A DNA stretch of 64,000 bases from Poecilobothrus nobilitatus (GCA_947095535.1 OX352772.1:101424307-101488306), one strand, 5' to 3'; counted from the first letter of the stretch, positions 9,806 to 22,226 are shown. Made by a program: numbers and translations. Notes: a model not told the origin generated them from the sequence alone.

Positions 9806-12030
9806 ACTCAGTATTACATTAGTGTTGTAATAAAAAGTGTTCAAAAAATTTATTAGAAAGTAAAAGTGTTCAACAAGATTAATTAAATATTAATAAATCA
9901 GATTAAAAGTGTAAAACAAGAATAATTATCTAAAAACTATAAAAACAATTAATAAAACAAATCAATAACAGTTTCAAAGTAAATATCTAATTAAAAAATA
10001 AAAATTTGCTTGATTGGGGAAAAAAACTATTGGAACATTAGAAATTTTAGAAGTGATCTTGTGAACAAGACTTTTCTAAAGTGATTTTGTGTAACATCTT
10101 TAAACTATCAACTGGTAACACGCACAGCAATTAGGGAAAAGGAAAATTCCTATACGAATTTCAGACAACATCTGCAGCAGGAAACGAGGCTCCCGAGTAG
10201 TCCGTAACCAAAGAAGCTACCGTGCAGAGAAAATAAATATTTCTAAAAGTGTTCGAGTAGCAGCCGCCTGTTGTTGTGTTGCCTGTCGCCTGTTATGATT
10301 CCCTGTCGCTATTTTTACGTAAGTTAGTTCAATTTATTTTAAAAGAAAATAGAAATAATAAAAGAAAAAAATATTTAAAAAAATCAAAATTAAAATATAA
10401 AATTAAATTGATATAAATAAAAAATAAAAGATTTTACAAATTGATAAAAAAGGAAACGTAAAAGATAAATATCCTCATCTGAAAGGAGAATAAAAGATAA
10501 ATATCCTCATATGTAAGGAGAAAATAATTATAACGTTTCCTAAATTAAAATTGAAATTATCCATTTTGAATAAAAATTTTTTTTTTAGAAAAAAGAGAAA
10601 AAATTATTAAGTAATTATTAATTATTATATAAAATAAAAAAAAAAACAAAAAAAAAAAATTTTTAATAAATTCTAAAATAAAAAATTATTTTTTAATTTT
10701 TGCTGTGATCAAGCTTATTCGTTGAAACCTAAGGTGAGGCTGCCTTAGGCACAGCAAATTATAAATAAAATTATATAAAATTACAACTAAAAGATTCATG
10801 AAACATAAAAAATAAAATTACAATTAAACGTCTAGACAATTAAATATCTGATCAGATTAAAAACTAAAATTAATAAATAATACTAAAATTAATAATCAAA
10901 ACTTATTAAAAATACAAAAATTTAATAAACAAAATTAAAACTAATATTTTAAAACTAAATTAATAACTAAAAGTAAATAAAACTAATTAATACTTAAAAT
11001 CTAAATCACTTATCTTAAATAAATTTTTTTTTTTTATATAGATCTTTTAAAATTAAAAATTAGTTCAATAATACTTAAGATTTCAAATTAGATCATTATT
11101 TAAAATTTAGATTAATATAAATTTTAAGAGCTAAAATTAATAAATAAGCCTTTAAATTATAAAATATTATTAATTTAAGATATTATTATTCTTTTAAATT
11201 CTTATTATTTAAAAAAAAAAAAAAAAATTTTTTAAGTTTTTGTTTTTGTTCAAATAAGAAAAAATAAGCATCTAAATTTGTTAATTAAAAAAATATTCAA
11301 AAAAATCTTATTAAATAAATATTCAAATTATAATATAAATGTTTTGTAGAAATTAATTTTATAAATACGAAAAAAAAATTCCATATAATATTATTAATAT
11401 TTTTCTTTTTGAAAAGTCTTTTCAAATTTTAATAAAAATAAAACTATTATAATAAATTATAAAACTGTTTTGAAAAATTTAAAGGTATCAAATAAATTCA
11501 ATAAAATTTAAACAGAAGTTAGAGGAAAATTGTAAGTACGACCTGGACCAAGCAAGGAAAATAAAATCTGTTTCTAATTAATTATAGTTATAATTCTAAG
11601 CATTTTATTTGATTTTAATATCAGTTTTATTTTATATAAATTTATTTAAATTTATTAGATTTCAGTCCGAAATATTTTGCAAAAATTTTTTTTTTTTTTT
11701 TAAATTTTATTTTGTAGATATTTAGTCATATTAGTGGTAACTTTACAAACTTTAATTCTCTGGATCTTGTATTTTATTTTTTTTATTAAAGAGCTATTAT
11801 TTTCTTTTAAATCAACATTTTCTAAATATTAAATCGATTTATTTTATAAGATTTGTTTTAGAAAATATTTTTAATTAATTTTCTAAATTCAGGGTTACAA
11901 ACCGTAAGAAAATTTGATCCCTTCTACAACCTCTATAATAGAACTTGAATCTCTGACTTTGATTATTTCTCTAAATTTGTTCTATGGTTCCACCCTTTTA
12001 AATAAATTTCTGTCTTAGATAAGTGGTAAA
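9806..12030 (+). other. Long AT-rich leader of gypsy element 1
   Basis: About 2.2 kb between primer site and gag with no coding signal. A direct repeat GATAAATATCCTCAT(C/A)TG occurs at about 10462-10530. CCTAAGGTGAGGCTGCCTTAGGC near 10729-10752 can form a hairpin. Packaging or ribosome-entry functions are possible but not shown. Confidence 0.6.
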
Positions 12031-13200
12031 ATGAGTCAAGAAGCACAAGCCCCCTTCGTAATGTCGTCTACTCCTGAAAATTTGAACCCAAATTTAACCC
12101 AAATTTAACCCAATAACAAAACTTAGAGATGATGGGAATTTACAATTAGGGATACAATTAGGGAGATGATCCATACGAAGCAAGGAAGCTAGTGAGAGAA
12201 GGTTACTATCAGAAGATACAAATGGAAGAAGAAGAAGAAGAAACTGAACAAGAAATCTGCATTAATCTAAACGATAATCTAGAAGGAATGGATAAAATTG
12301 CTGATGTTGTGAAGGAAGTCGACATATTCTCAGCAGAAGTGGAAGAATATGCGACTTGGAAGAAAAGTGTTGAACAACTACTAAAAGTTTATGATTATCT
12401 TAAGGGCTCGTCAAAATATTATGGTATCCTTAGAACGATAAGGTACAAAATTAAGGGTGGCGCGAGTACGACTTTAGAATCATACGACATCCCATTAAAC
12501 TGGGATAAAATAGTAAAATGTCTAAACCTGCATTATGCCGATAAAAGGAGCATGCGAAAGCTGGAAAACCAACTAACCGCAATGACACAAGGGACTAAAT
12601 CAATTAAAGAATTTCATAGGCAAATCAACATGCACCTTTCGTCAATGTTGGAAAGAGTTAACTCAATGGGTTGGGCAGGTAATTCTGTGATTTCAATGAC
12701 GCAAAGCTGCAGACATAAAGCACTCGATATTTTTATCAATGGCCTGAAAGGAGAGCTTACACCAGTACTATTACGTATGAAAGAACCCAATGACTTACCA
12801 GAGGCTCTAGAATGGTCCCTAAAATTAGAGAGCATGCTTAAAAGGAACCATAATCTAGTAAGCAAGCAGAATGGTAATATTAATTCAACCCAACAAACTG
12901 ATCGAAACTTAACACCAGCAATCCAGCCATCAAAACCCAGAAGTAACCAAGCAAATTTTGGAAATAGAAGGCACTTTTAGCAACAACGTTACAATAACCA
13001 GCAATCATACTATTTGAACCAACAACCTCACTATAGCAATTGGAGAAACAACTACAGAAATCAGCCAAGAAATATGCAAAACTCCGGAATACCCAACCGC
13101 AATCTATGATACCCTACCAAACAACAAAATTTGAACCAAGATCGCAACATTCACGATATACGCTTTATCCAAACGGGACAGACCCTAACAATAGACCATC
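12031..13200 (+). pseudogene. Gag of gypsy element 1 (frameshifted)
   Basis: A likely start ATG at 12031 opens MSQEAQAPFVMSSTPENL and stops after about 25 codons. The main frame then runs from about 12192 to 12980. It encodes an acidic patch (EEEEEETEQE), a helical capsid-like region (about 12330-12840) containing YATWKKSVEQLLKVYDYLKG, and a Gln/Asn-rich C-terminal tail that continues past a stop at 12978 to about 13200. There is no CCHC zinc knuckle, as usual for this group. Gag forms the particle that packages element RNA. The tail is cut by the LINE insertion at about 13,220. Confidence 0.8.
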
Positions 13201-13488
13201 ATTTTAACATAACAATAATATTTATTTATTTATTATTATAACCAAAACAAGGTTTTTACATAACAAATCTTACGGCTAAAACTTAATATTAACAAGTACA
13301 AAATAAAACACGATAAATGCAAATAAAAAAAAATTATTACATTGACTTATATGGTAAATTACAAATTGCTTACAAAGCAAAAACACAGTTAGATTTGAAT
13401 TAATATAACTCAGTTAAGTAAAAATATAATAATTTGTACAATATGAAGTGTAATCTAATATTATGAAAGTTAAAGTTATTGTGTAAGG

Positions 13489-16400
13489 TTAGTAACAAAT
13501 TTTTGTATTAATTTTTGTATTAATGTTCCTTGATATTTGTGTTGAAAAGAGATTACTGTGTTTGTTGAATGTAACGCAACATCTGTTAATTGGTTCATTT
13601 CTTCCATATTCAGATCTATGCGTATTTTCAAATAAATACTTAGTGTTTCGTGTAACTCTAACTTCATTGTTTAATTTAAAACTATCTATCAAAAACTGAA
13701 CGTCAATATTTTTATTTAAAACGTCAAAAGTAAAACAGGATGAAAGTATCTGCCTGCGTGAAGATAAAGTTAACATGTTCAATGAATTTAAACTTTCAGT
13801 ATAATTAGGTAGCATTGAATAGTCAATAGAGTTATATTGATTTCTCAAAGCAAATAATAGGAATTGTTTTTGATTCTATTCTATCGGAATGTATTTGAAA
13901 TGCAGGATTCCAAACAATGTTGCCGTATTCTAGAATAGATCGTACTAAAGAAGAGTAGAGAGATTTTGTCACCGCTATGTTATCTATCAAAAACTGAACG
14001 TCAATATTTTTATTTAAAACGTCAAAAGTAAAACAGGATGAAAGTATCTGCCTGCGTGAAGATAAAGTTAACATGTTCAATGAATTTAATCTTTCAGTAT
14101 AATTAGGTAGCATTGAATAGTCAATAGAGTTATATTGATTTCTCAAAGCAAATAATAGGAATTGTTTTTGATTCGATTCTATCGGAATGTATTTGAAATG
14201 CAGGATTCCAAACAATGTTGCCGTATTCTAGAATAGATCGTACTAAAGAAGAGTAGAGAGATTTTGTCACCGCTATGTTACTGAATTCTTTAGCTCTTCT
14301 TTTAATGAATCCTAACATTTTATTTGCCTTGGAAATCATATGCTCACAGTGAAGATGGAAGTTAAGCTTATCATCCAAAAGAATCCCTAGATCGGTTATG
14401 CTGTTTACCCTTTCTAGAGTTACATTATCAATAGAATAATCGAATAAAATAGTAGATCTTTTCCGTGTAAAACTAATAGCCTTGCATTTTTGAATGTTCA
14501 GCTCTAACTTATTGGAAAAGCACCATTCTTGTAAAGAATCTAGGTTTGACTGAAGTAATGCAACATCAGAAATATTTTTGATAACGTGGTAAATTTTAAG
14601 ATCGTCGGCAAATGCAATATGTGATACACCCACTAGTTTGGCCGAAAGGTCTGAAATTAATTTATTAAATAGAAGTGGACCTAAATGGCTGCCTTGAGGT
14701 ACTCCTGAAGTAACGGTCACTGTGTTTGATAAAAAACCTTGGAATTTTATATTTGAGTTCTATTTGTTAAGTAAGAGTACAGCCATGTAAGAAATGTACC
14801 CGAAATACCTATTGCAACAAGTTTGTTAAGCAAAATAGTATGATCGACACGATCAAATGCTTTACTAAAATCTGTGTAAACAGCATCAACTTGGTGCCCA
14901 TTTTCCATTTCATTAAGGATTTCAGATGTATAAACCAAAAGGTTTGTTCAGGTAGAACGGCCTTTTCTAAAACCATGCTGCTGTTAATTTAATTTCGTGT
15001 TTATGATGGGTGTAATTTTGTTTACGACCATTTTTTCGAACAACTTAGGAATAGTCGATAAAATAGCTATACCACGGTAGTTTTCGACGTGTGCTTTGTC
15101 GCCCTTTTTGTGGATGGGAATTAAATAAGGCGATTTCCAAGCATATGGGAAAACACCTGAGGAAAGTGATTTATTAAAAATGAGATGAAGTGGATAAGTC
15201 AAATAACTAACACTATTGTATAAAAAAGTCGGCGGGATTAAGTCAGGTCCTACACCTTTTTTAGTATCGATGTTAATGATTGCTTCAAATATTTCATTTT
15301 CAGTAAGATATAGATCCCTAATAATTGAATTTGAGTTATTTGTTTGATTTGAAAAATCGAAATTTATAGAAGATTCCTGTGGACGATAAACTTTTTGAAA
15401 ACAATCAGCAAAGAAATTACAAATTACGTTAGGACAAGACGAGGAAGTGTTGTCTTTCGACATTGAGTTTGGGTAGCCGTAACTTTTACGCTTAATATTT
15501 ATAAAGTCAAAAAAAATTTTTGGATCTGAAATTAATTTGTTGCCGATATCGGTGACATAATTATCGTATGCTAAGTTAGATTTTTGTTTGAATTCAAATG
15601 CAAGATCCTTGTGCATATTCAACAAATTGATATTAGACTCCTTTGAAAATTTGATGTTTTTGTACAATTCGTTGCGTTGGTTACGCAATGTCCTAAGTTC
15701 TCTATCGAGCCAAGGTTCAGTTGTCTTGTTTTTTTTACGAATATTTGGCACAAAGGAGTTTATTATGTCAAAAATTCTCATATAAAGAGATTAATGAATC
15801 AATGTCCTGTTGTGCTAACAGCTCGTCCCAATTGATGACTGATAAAGCATTGTTAATGCTATCATAATCAGCGTTAAAAAAATCATATACAAAATTATTA
15901 TTGTACGATTTAGTGGAAAGTGGTATAGACGTGGAGATTTCGTAGATGACTGCGTTATGATGAGAGGTGTTAATAAAAAGGTTTACTGCGTCATCAGCGA
16001 GGTTTACCACTACGCTGTCATATGCATTTGAAAATGCAAGATCTAACTACTTGTTATTTTTATTAGGAAAACTGATAATTTGTTGTAAATCATTACCATA
16101 GAATGTACTAATAAGGTCGAAATCTATTTCGTCCTGAAAGTTAATTGGTAGTAACAAATTATCAGAGTCGTCGACATTAAAAGAAAGAGAAGGACGATTA
16201 AAATCCCCAAAAATAAAAATAGAATCATCCTCATTCATATTTGATAATATATTGTGATGTAATATATCATAAAATTCATTATATGAGGAATTGTCAGAAT
16301 TCAGAGGGAAGTAAACTATTACAAGGTAAACAAAGTATTTACCTAAGTTTACTTTAATAAATTGGTGGTCGAAAGAATTACAAGTCCTAGTGGTTAAACC

Positions 16401-16876
16401 TATACTAGATAAGTTATTTTTGACTGCAAGTAGAACACCACCTCCTCGGGAACAATTTGTAGTCCGGTAGTCTCGATCTTTTCTATATATAGCCCAAGTG
16501 CTGTCTAATATTTCTTCGTTTAAAAACGAATCATTCAGCCATGTTTCAGTAATAGCTAACACACTGAAATCACATGACTTAGCATCTATAAATAATTTTT
16601 TTAGCTAACCTCTCATACCACTGCAATTGTGATAATAAACTTTAATATTATTAGAACAATTAACGCTATTGTTATTATTTATATTATTATTATTATTTGT
16701 ATTAAAGTTAGATAGTGCTATTAGATTTGAATTTGTATAAGAAATGGTATTGAGATTTAAAGCTGAATTATTACTTGGAGCTGGGCCGAAAAAACTTATT
16801 GTAGTTCTCACGAGATTGGTACAGGTGGTTGTAGTAGTTACTATTGCAGTAACTACGGAAAGCTCTAACATCTTGC
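13489..16876 (-). pseudogene. ORF2 of the CR1-like LINE: AP endonuclease and reverse transcriptase
   Basis: Read on the minus strand: an Asn-rich lead, then VYYHNCSGMRG, a stop at 16605, then the endonuclease with LAITETWLNDS (metal-binding Glu), RGGGVLLAV and FGDFNRPS (16047-16562). The connector follows, then RT with KKGVGPDLIPPTFL, PIHKKGDKAHVENYRGIAIL, DFSKAFDRVDH, SGVPQGSHLGPLLF and FADDLKIY. The protein would cut the target and copy its RNA at the nick. Lesions are stops near 16605, 16045 and 15768, frameshifts between 14984 and 14720, and a 298-bp tandem duplication near the C-terminus. The otherwise well-kept motifs indicate a fairly recent insertion. Confidence 0.9.
13683..14278. repeat. 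298-bp tandem duplication inside LINE ORF2
   Basis: Bases 13683-13980 are repeated at 13981-14278 with only two substitutions noted (for example A/T at about 13790 and T/G at about 13878). Since 298 is not a multiple of three, the duplication shifts the frame and disables the C-terminus. Confidence 0.95.
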
Positions 16877-17887
16877 TCAATTTGTTTCTGGGTAAAACCT
16901 ATGATACTTTAAATAAAGACTATACAACTCTTTATAGTTTGATGGTAAACCTTCATTGTGTATCAGCACAAGTAAGCTAGTTCTCGTTTTACCCTCAATG
17001 ACAAAATTGTAAGAATCATCATGTAAATATGCAAGGAATAATCTTACATAATTTAGAATTTTCTCATCTCTAAATCTGGAAAGTGCATAAGTGCAGTCCT
17101 CGGTTAGAGATTGTTGCGTCATTCTAATAATTGGTGGTAATGCCGGGTTTAATGTAATATGTTTTTTTATTCTATTATTTATATTATTATTATTATCATT
17201 ATTATTAATATTATTATTATTATTATTTATATTATTATTATCATTATTTATATTATTATTATTATTATTATTATCATTATTATTATTAATATTATTATTA
17301 TTATTATTAATATTATTATTATTATTATTTATATTATTATTATTATCATTATCATTATTATTAATATTATTATTATTATTTATATTATTATTATCATTAT
17401 TATTGTTATTATTATTAATATTAATATTATTATTATCATTATTATTACTATTATCATTATTATTACTATTATTATTAATATTATCATTATAGTTATTATT
17501 AACATTATCATTATTATTAATATTATTATTAATATTATCATTATTATTAATATTATTGATACTATAATTATTATTATTAATACTATTATTATTATTACTA
17601 TTTTTTTTGAACCGGCTTTTTCCCGAATTGAGCGTTTCACCTTTTACAAAATTCTTATATTTTTGCTTAACTTTCATTTGTGTATCAGTTTGTGTTTTGT
17701 AATATATTTTTTTATTTAACGGTTTAATGATTTTAGAGTGATTTGTTAAGTTAGTATCTGATTTATTGTCTACAGTGTTAATGTGTGCTTTTTGAGTATT
17801 AAAGTCTTTAAAAAGTTGTATTATAGTATTCTTTTTCCATGTGAGAATGTGAGAAAGTATATCATTAACCTTGGACTGAGGTACCAT
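16877..17887 (-). CDS. ORF1 of the CR1-like LINE, Asn-rich
   Basis: An uninterrupted 336-codon frame. The N-terminus is MVPQSKVNDILSHILTWKKN, followed by a basic/polar region, then about 150 residues that are almost only Asn, Ile and Asp, written by an ATT/AAT trinucleotide array (17160-17600). A more ordered C-terminus follows (TQQSLTEDCTYALSRFRDEK, then residues up to YHRFYPETN). LINE ORF1 proteins bind RNA; I see no zinc knuckle or RRM here, so that function is inferred from position only. The stop (16877-16879) abuts the ORF2 frame, whose first ATG is at 16871. Long poly-Asn suggests slippage expansion within a coding region that kept its frame. Confidence 0.65.
   Translation of the reverse strand: MVPQSKVNDILSHILTWKKNTIIQLFKDFNTQKAHINTVDNKSDTNLTNHSKIIKPLNKKIYYKTQTDTQMKVKQKYKNFVKGETLNSGKSRFKKNSNNNNSINNNNYSINNINNNDNINNNINNNDNVNNNYNDNINNNSNNNDNSNNNDNNNININNNNNNNDNNNINNNNNINNNDNDNNNNINNNNNNINNNNNNINNNNDNNNNNNNINNDNNNINNNNNNINNNDNNNNINNRIKKHITLNPALPPIIRMTQQSLTEDCTYALSRFRDEKILNYVRLFLAYLHDDSYNFVIEGKTRTSLLVLIHNEGLPSNYKELYSLYLKYHRFYPETN
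17160..17600. repeat. ATT/AAT trinucleotide array
   Basis: About 440 bp of almost pure ATT with interspersed ATC, ATA and ACT triplets. It lies in frame within LINE ORF1 and accounts for the poly-Asn tract on the minus strand and for spurious poly-Ile/Leu frames on the plus strand. Confidence 0.95.
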
Positions 17888-17926
17888 AACTTTAGATAGA
17901 CCATCATTCCATCATACCATAACTTA

Positions 17927-19758
17927 AATAGACCATCATTCCAACATAACAATAATAGACCATCATTCCAAGATAACAATAAAAGGCCGCACGAAAACAT
18001 CAATCATACTGAATCCAAAACAACAACAAAATTCCAGAGAAACAAAGAAATCCAAAGTCAACCCCCAACTATCGATAAACAAATCACCTTGTATAATAAC
18101 AATAGTAATAATAATTGTAATAATCCTTTTTTAGATTAAAATATTTCACGCTTCCCTATATAGAGTATTTTTCAGGAAACGGGGAACCAATAAAAATATT
18201 AATAGATACCGGCTCAAACTAAAATTACATCCATCCTAAATTTATAAAAAATCCAATACCAAATAAAACCATATCTCCCAGGACCTCCCATATGACTAAA
18301 GAAGAAAGGTATAAACTTAATCTATTAATAAATAAATTCACAAACTTATTTGCCGACCCGAATGAAAAGCTGACTTATACTTCGAGAGTCGTAGCCGAAA
18401 TCCATATAATATCCATATCCTAAGGCGCTAAAATCCGAGATAGATGAACAGATTAAGCAACTCTTAGATGACGGAATAATCAAACAATCGAGATCACCAT
18501 ATAACTCGCCTGTGTAGATTGTTCCTAAAAAGGAAGACGCTTCGGGAAAAAAGAAATATCGGATGGTGATCGATTATCGCAAAATTAACAAGATTACTAT
18601 TGCAGATAAATATCCGATCCCAGAAATCAATGAGGTCCTTGCTAATTTGGGGAAGAACAACTTGTTTTCCGTAATAGATTTAAAGAGCGGGTTTCATCAA
18701 ATACCGCTGAAGGCAAATGATATAGAAAAAACTGCTTTTTCCGTAAATAACGGAAAATACGAGTTTAATAGGTTGCCGTTCGGTATATTGGGAAATGTTG
18801 TTATGTCTACACTGACAACATAATAATATTTGGGAAGGATAAGGAAAACCATTTTGGTTTTCGAATTCTTGGGTTTCATAGTTTCCTCAGAGGGAATTAA
18901 AACCAACCCCAAGAAAGTTCAGACGATTTGTGATATGCCTCTTCCGAAAACTTTTAAAGAATTAAGATCATTCTTGGGTATGTCAGGGTACTACAGAAGA
19001 TTCATTCGTGATTTTGCTAAGATTGCAAAATCTCTGACATCCCTTTTAGGAGGGAAGGAGGACGTGTGTCCAAAACTCAATCAAAAACCACTCCTATCGT
19101 GTTGAATAAGGAAGCCAAAGAAGCCTTTATTACTCTAAAAAACTCGTTAACATCTGAAGAAGTTATCCTGAAGTATCCTGATTTTGATAAAGAGTTTGAG
19201 CTAACCACAGATGCTTCAAATTTCGCCATCGGGGCTGTGTTATCTCAAGGACGAAAACCGATTACATTCATATCCAGAACGCTCACAAAAACTGAAGAAT
19301 CGTACGATACCGCCGAAAAAGAGATGCTGGTCATGGTATGGTCACTTACATCATTAAGGAATTACTTGTACGGAACAAAGAAAATAATAATCTTCACGGA
19401 CCATCAACCTCTCCCTTACGCACTAAGCAACAAAAATTCTAATAGTAAACTAAAAAGATGGAAGGCGATATTGGAGGAGTACAACTACGAACTAAGATAC
19501 AAATCTGGCCAGTCGAAAATGGTAGCCGACACTTTATCAAGATTAATTCAGAAATCAGAAATGAATGCGGTAACAACCCAGCATAGTAATGATATTTCTC
19601 AGGACTACGTTCAATTTGTAGAGGCTCCCATCAATGCTTTCAGAAATCAATTAATTTTAAAATTAGGTGACGAAATTGACTACAAGCTAAATAATACTTT
19701 TCCAGGCTACGTCCGACACATAGTAACTAGAACGGAATTCACAGAAAAGGGCTTCTAA
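17927..19758 (+). pseudogene. Pol of gypsy element 1: protease, reverse transcriptase, RNase H (broken)
   Basis: Protease: LPYIEYFSGNGEP then ILIDTGSN at about 18196-18220, with catalytic DTG present and a stop right after. RT: PKKEDASG, YRMVIDYRKINKITI, FSVIDLKSGFHQIPL and NRLPFGI (18520-18785). The sequence then jumps to YVYTDNIIIF: roughly 25 residues are missing and the YxDD motif reads YTDN. A second deletion follows before FLGFIVSSEGIK (about 18866). RNase H (19120-19540) is intact in frame, with ELTTDASNFAIGAVL, TAEKEMLVMVWSLTSLRNYL, TDHQPLPYAL and MVADTLSRL, including the catalytic Asp and Glu residues. RT activity must be lost. Confidence 0.9.
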
Positions 19759-19842
19759 ACATCCTAAAAAAATACATAAATCTACGGAAAACATTTTGTA
19801 AGTTATAAATTAAGGTTTACCCGAATATTCGTCAAAGACATC

Positions 19843-20524
19843 GTGGATGCAAATCAACAGAACGAGATTATCTTGGAGACTCACAGACGTGCCCATAGGA
19901 ACGCACAAGAAAACAAAATCCAAATAATTCAGAAGTATTATTTTCCAAAAATGGCTAGAAAAATATCAGACTTAGTGAAAAACTGCACAATATGCAAAGA
20001 AAACAAGTACGATCATCATCCCAATAATCTGGAAATAAAACAAACACCAATTCCAACTTTTCCAGGTCACACAGTGCATATCGACATCTTTTCCACGGAA
20101 TCTAAATTGACTCTCATCGCAATTGACAAATTAACCAAATTCACTCAAGGTAGGATTATAGAAAGCAGGTCAACAGAAAATGTGAGGCTGGCAATGAAAG
20201 ATCGCTGAACTCCGCCTCAATAAAATCAATGATGGAGGATGAAATGAGGATGAAAATTAAAGTATTTACCACACCGCCTTATAAGAGCGAGGTGAATGGC
20301 CAAGTAGAAAGATTTCATTCAACCTTGTCATAGATTATGCGATGCTAAAAAGGGAAGCTATTAAGCCATACCAAGCAGGCGATATAGTTTACGTAAAACA
20401 CAATAAGAGAATAGGCTCAAAACTAACTCACAGATTCAAAAAGGAAATAGTGAAGGAGAATAGAAATACGACGATTCTCACTAAAACCGGGAGAATCGTC
20501 CACAAATCTAATATTAGATCTTAA
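19843..20524 (+). pseudogene. Integrase of gypsy element 1 (internal deletion)
   Basis: The N-terminal HHCC zinc site is seen as THRRAHRNAQENKIQ and CTICKENKYDHH. The catalytic core begins VHIDIFSTESK with the first Asp, then LIAIDKLTKFTQ. At about 20203 the frame breaks where the second catalytic Asp is expected. Another frame resumes with TTPPYKSEVNGQVERFHS, which contains the Glu. After a gap and stop, the tail LKREAIKPYQAGDIVYVKH to VHKSNIRS (20342-20520) is the C-terminal chromatin/DNA-binding part common in gypsy-group integrases. It would insert element DNA into the host genome; with the deletion it cannot. Confidence 0.85.
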
Positions 20525-20602
20525 GAACTTATATTTTTTTTTTCTCTTTCCTCTCTCAAAACAATTACCTAACTGTTTTTAATTTTTTTTTCAAAATTTC
20601 CT

Positions 20603-22189
20603 TTGTTTTTATTTTCATATCTTTTTAGATCTTTACTGTGCGAATGTCTATCATTTGTCCAGATATTAGATTACACAGGATCACACGCAGTATCCATTAT
20701 CCTAGAAGAAGCAAAGGTACAAGAGGGGAACTTTAGACTTATGCACATATACGATTTTGAAGTCTTCAGGAATTCAGTAGCAGAAATTAATGATGTGTTG
20801 GAAGACGACGCAATTAAAAGAAACCACCTCTATAATTACCTAAAATACGAAACTCTTCATGTTCTGGACCTATTAGACGAATTCAAAATCAAACGAACAC
20901 CAAGATCCTTCAACTCCATCGGTACCATGTGGAAGTGGATAGCGATAAAAAGGAAAATGAACAATCTTTTAGAAAACAATAATAGGCAATTTGTAATTAA
21001 CCAAGTTTTTACTGATAGAATTAATAATATAAGTATGATTACTAATCAAATTTTAGATAATATTAAGTTAGGACATGAATTTGATAACCAACCTACCCAG
21101 AAGTTGCAATATAGTTAAGACTAATCAAAGAAGAAATAATTAATTTAAAATACGCTGTGCACTGGGCAAAAGTAGGAATTATTAATTCAATCTTACTTTC
21201 CAATTCAGAAATAGGTACAATAACTTCAATTGTCGACAAAGAGAACTTTTCATATGCTGACGCTGAAGAAGCGTTAAATCCTTCTAATGTTAAAGTTGTA
21301 ACTAATGGTATTTGCTTGCTCTACGTCGTCGAAATTCCTCTATCAAAATCCGAAATTTTTAACAAAATTGTAATCAAACCTATATCTAATTGTAATAAAA
21401 ATTGATTATAAAGAAATATTGTTTAGTAGTAAAAAATTATATGGAATTATTAAAGATTATAAAAAAATAAATTCACTCGTAATATGTAACAATAACGAAA
21501 TTATAGACATAACAAATTCTTCTTGCATTCCAAACATATTAGAAGGAAGAACATCCACATGCAACATGACCAACGCGCACCATATTCCCACAATAGAACT
21601 AGAACTAATCGCTGAAGGAATCATCCTGCTAAATCAATTTAACGGCGCAATAAAAATAGATGAGGAACAAAAAACCATTCAAGGAACGTATTTAATCAAA
21701 TTTCATAATTCAACAATAGTAATTGAAGACAGAGTCTACACATCAAAAGAAATCGCAACAGCCAGGGTATTGCCTGCAATTTTACAACCAAACCTCATAA
21801 AGAAAGATTTGCAACCACATCTATCTCTACAACTCTTCAAGGACCTCCATATAAATAACACCAATGCGATCAAGAAACTAGAGGAACAAGCTTTGATAAA
21901 CCAAATATTAAGTTCATTTTGCATGGCACCAGTCATAATATCAATACTGGTTCTATCGAAAGTAATAGGCATAACATTCAAGAAGAAGAGGAGCAGAGTT
22001 ACAATAAACAACATACAATCTCATCAGAAAACACCGGAAGAAATTAGTACAAGTACACAACCAACCAAACCTACAACACAGAATACAGTAAATCATCAAG
22101 ATGGAAAAAATCTAGGACCTTCAATAAAATTAATACAAGCCAAGATTAAAGCAGCTCCAAGACCGAATTTTTACAACTCTCCATTTTAG
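20603..22189 (+). pseudogene. Env-like gene of gypsy element 1 (three frames)
   Basis: Position downstream of integrase and length fit the third gene of errantivirus-like elements. The first frame (20603-21118) begins with a hydrophobic, signal-peptide-like segment (FLFSYLFRSLLC). A basic KRTPRS site at about 20892-20912 is followed by FNSIGTMWKWI; this resembles the furin-type site and following fusion-peptide-like stretch of the family, with the dibasic site weakened. Stops at about 21116 and 21403 split the gene. The last frame (21419-22189) ends with a membrane anchor (about 21930-21985, FCMAPVIISILVLSKVIGIT) followed by basic KKKR and a cytoplasmic tail. Env of this family can mediate membrane fusion; this copy is broken. 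Confidence 0.8.
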
Positions 22190-22215
22190 GAAATCGAATG
22201 AGGACATCGATACTT

Positions 22216-22226
22216 AAGAGGGGAAG
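22216..22226 (+). other. Polypurine tract
   Basis: AAGAGGGGAAG lies directly before the 3' LTR start at 22227, the expected site of plus-strand priming. Confidence 0.85.

Larger units (their letters stand above)
13217..17926 (-). mobile_element. CR1/Kiri-like LINE inserted in gypsy element 1
   Basis: A minus-strand LINE interrupts the gag-pro boundary. The repeat ATAGACCATCATTYYAACATAACAATAAT is present at both ends (13192-13219 and 17928-17955), differing at two bases, and is a probable target-site duplication of about 28 bp. The 3' end shows an (AAAT)n-like tail read on the minus strand (13217-13243). The element encodes an Asn-rich ORF1 and an endonuclease-RT ORF2. The C-terminal domain after the RT contains SLVRSILEYGNIVWNP and RNSxDYSMLPNYxER-type blocks typical of the CR1/Kiri branch of the Jockey superfamily. 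Clade placement is by motif resemblance only. Confidence 0.9.

Noticed and set aside
17091..17719. Poly-Leu and poly-Ile frames on the plus strand, and a poly-Ile frame on the minus strand
   Set aside because: Alternate-frame readings of the ATT array inside LINE ORF1.
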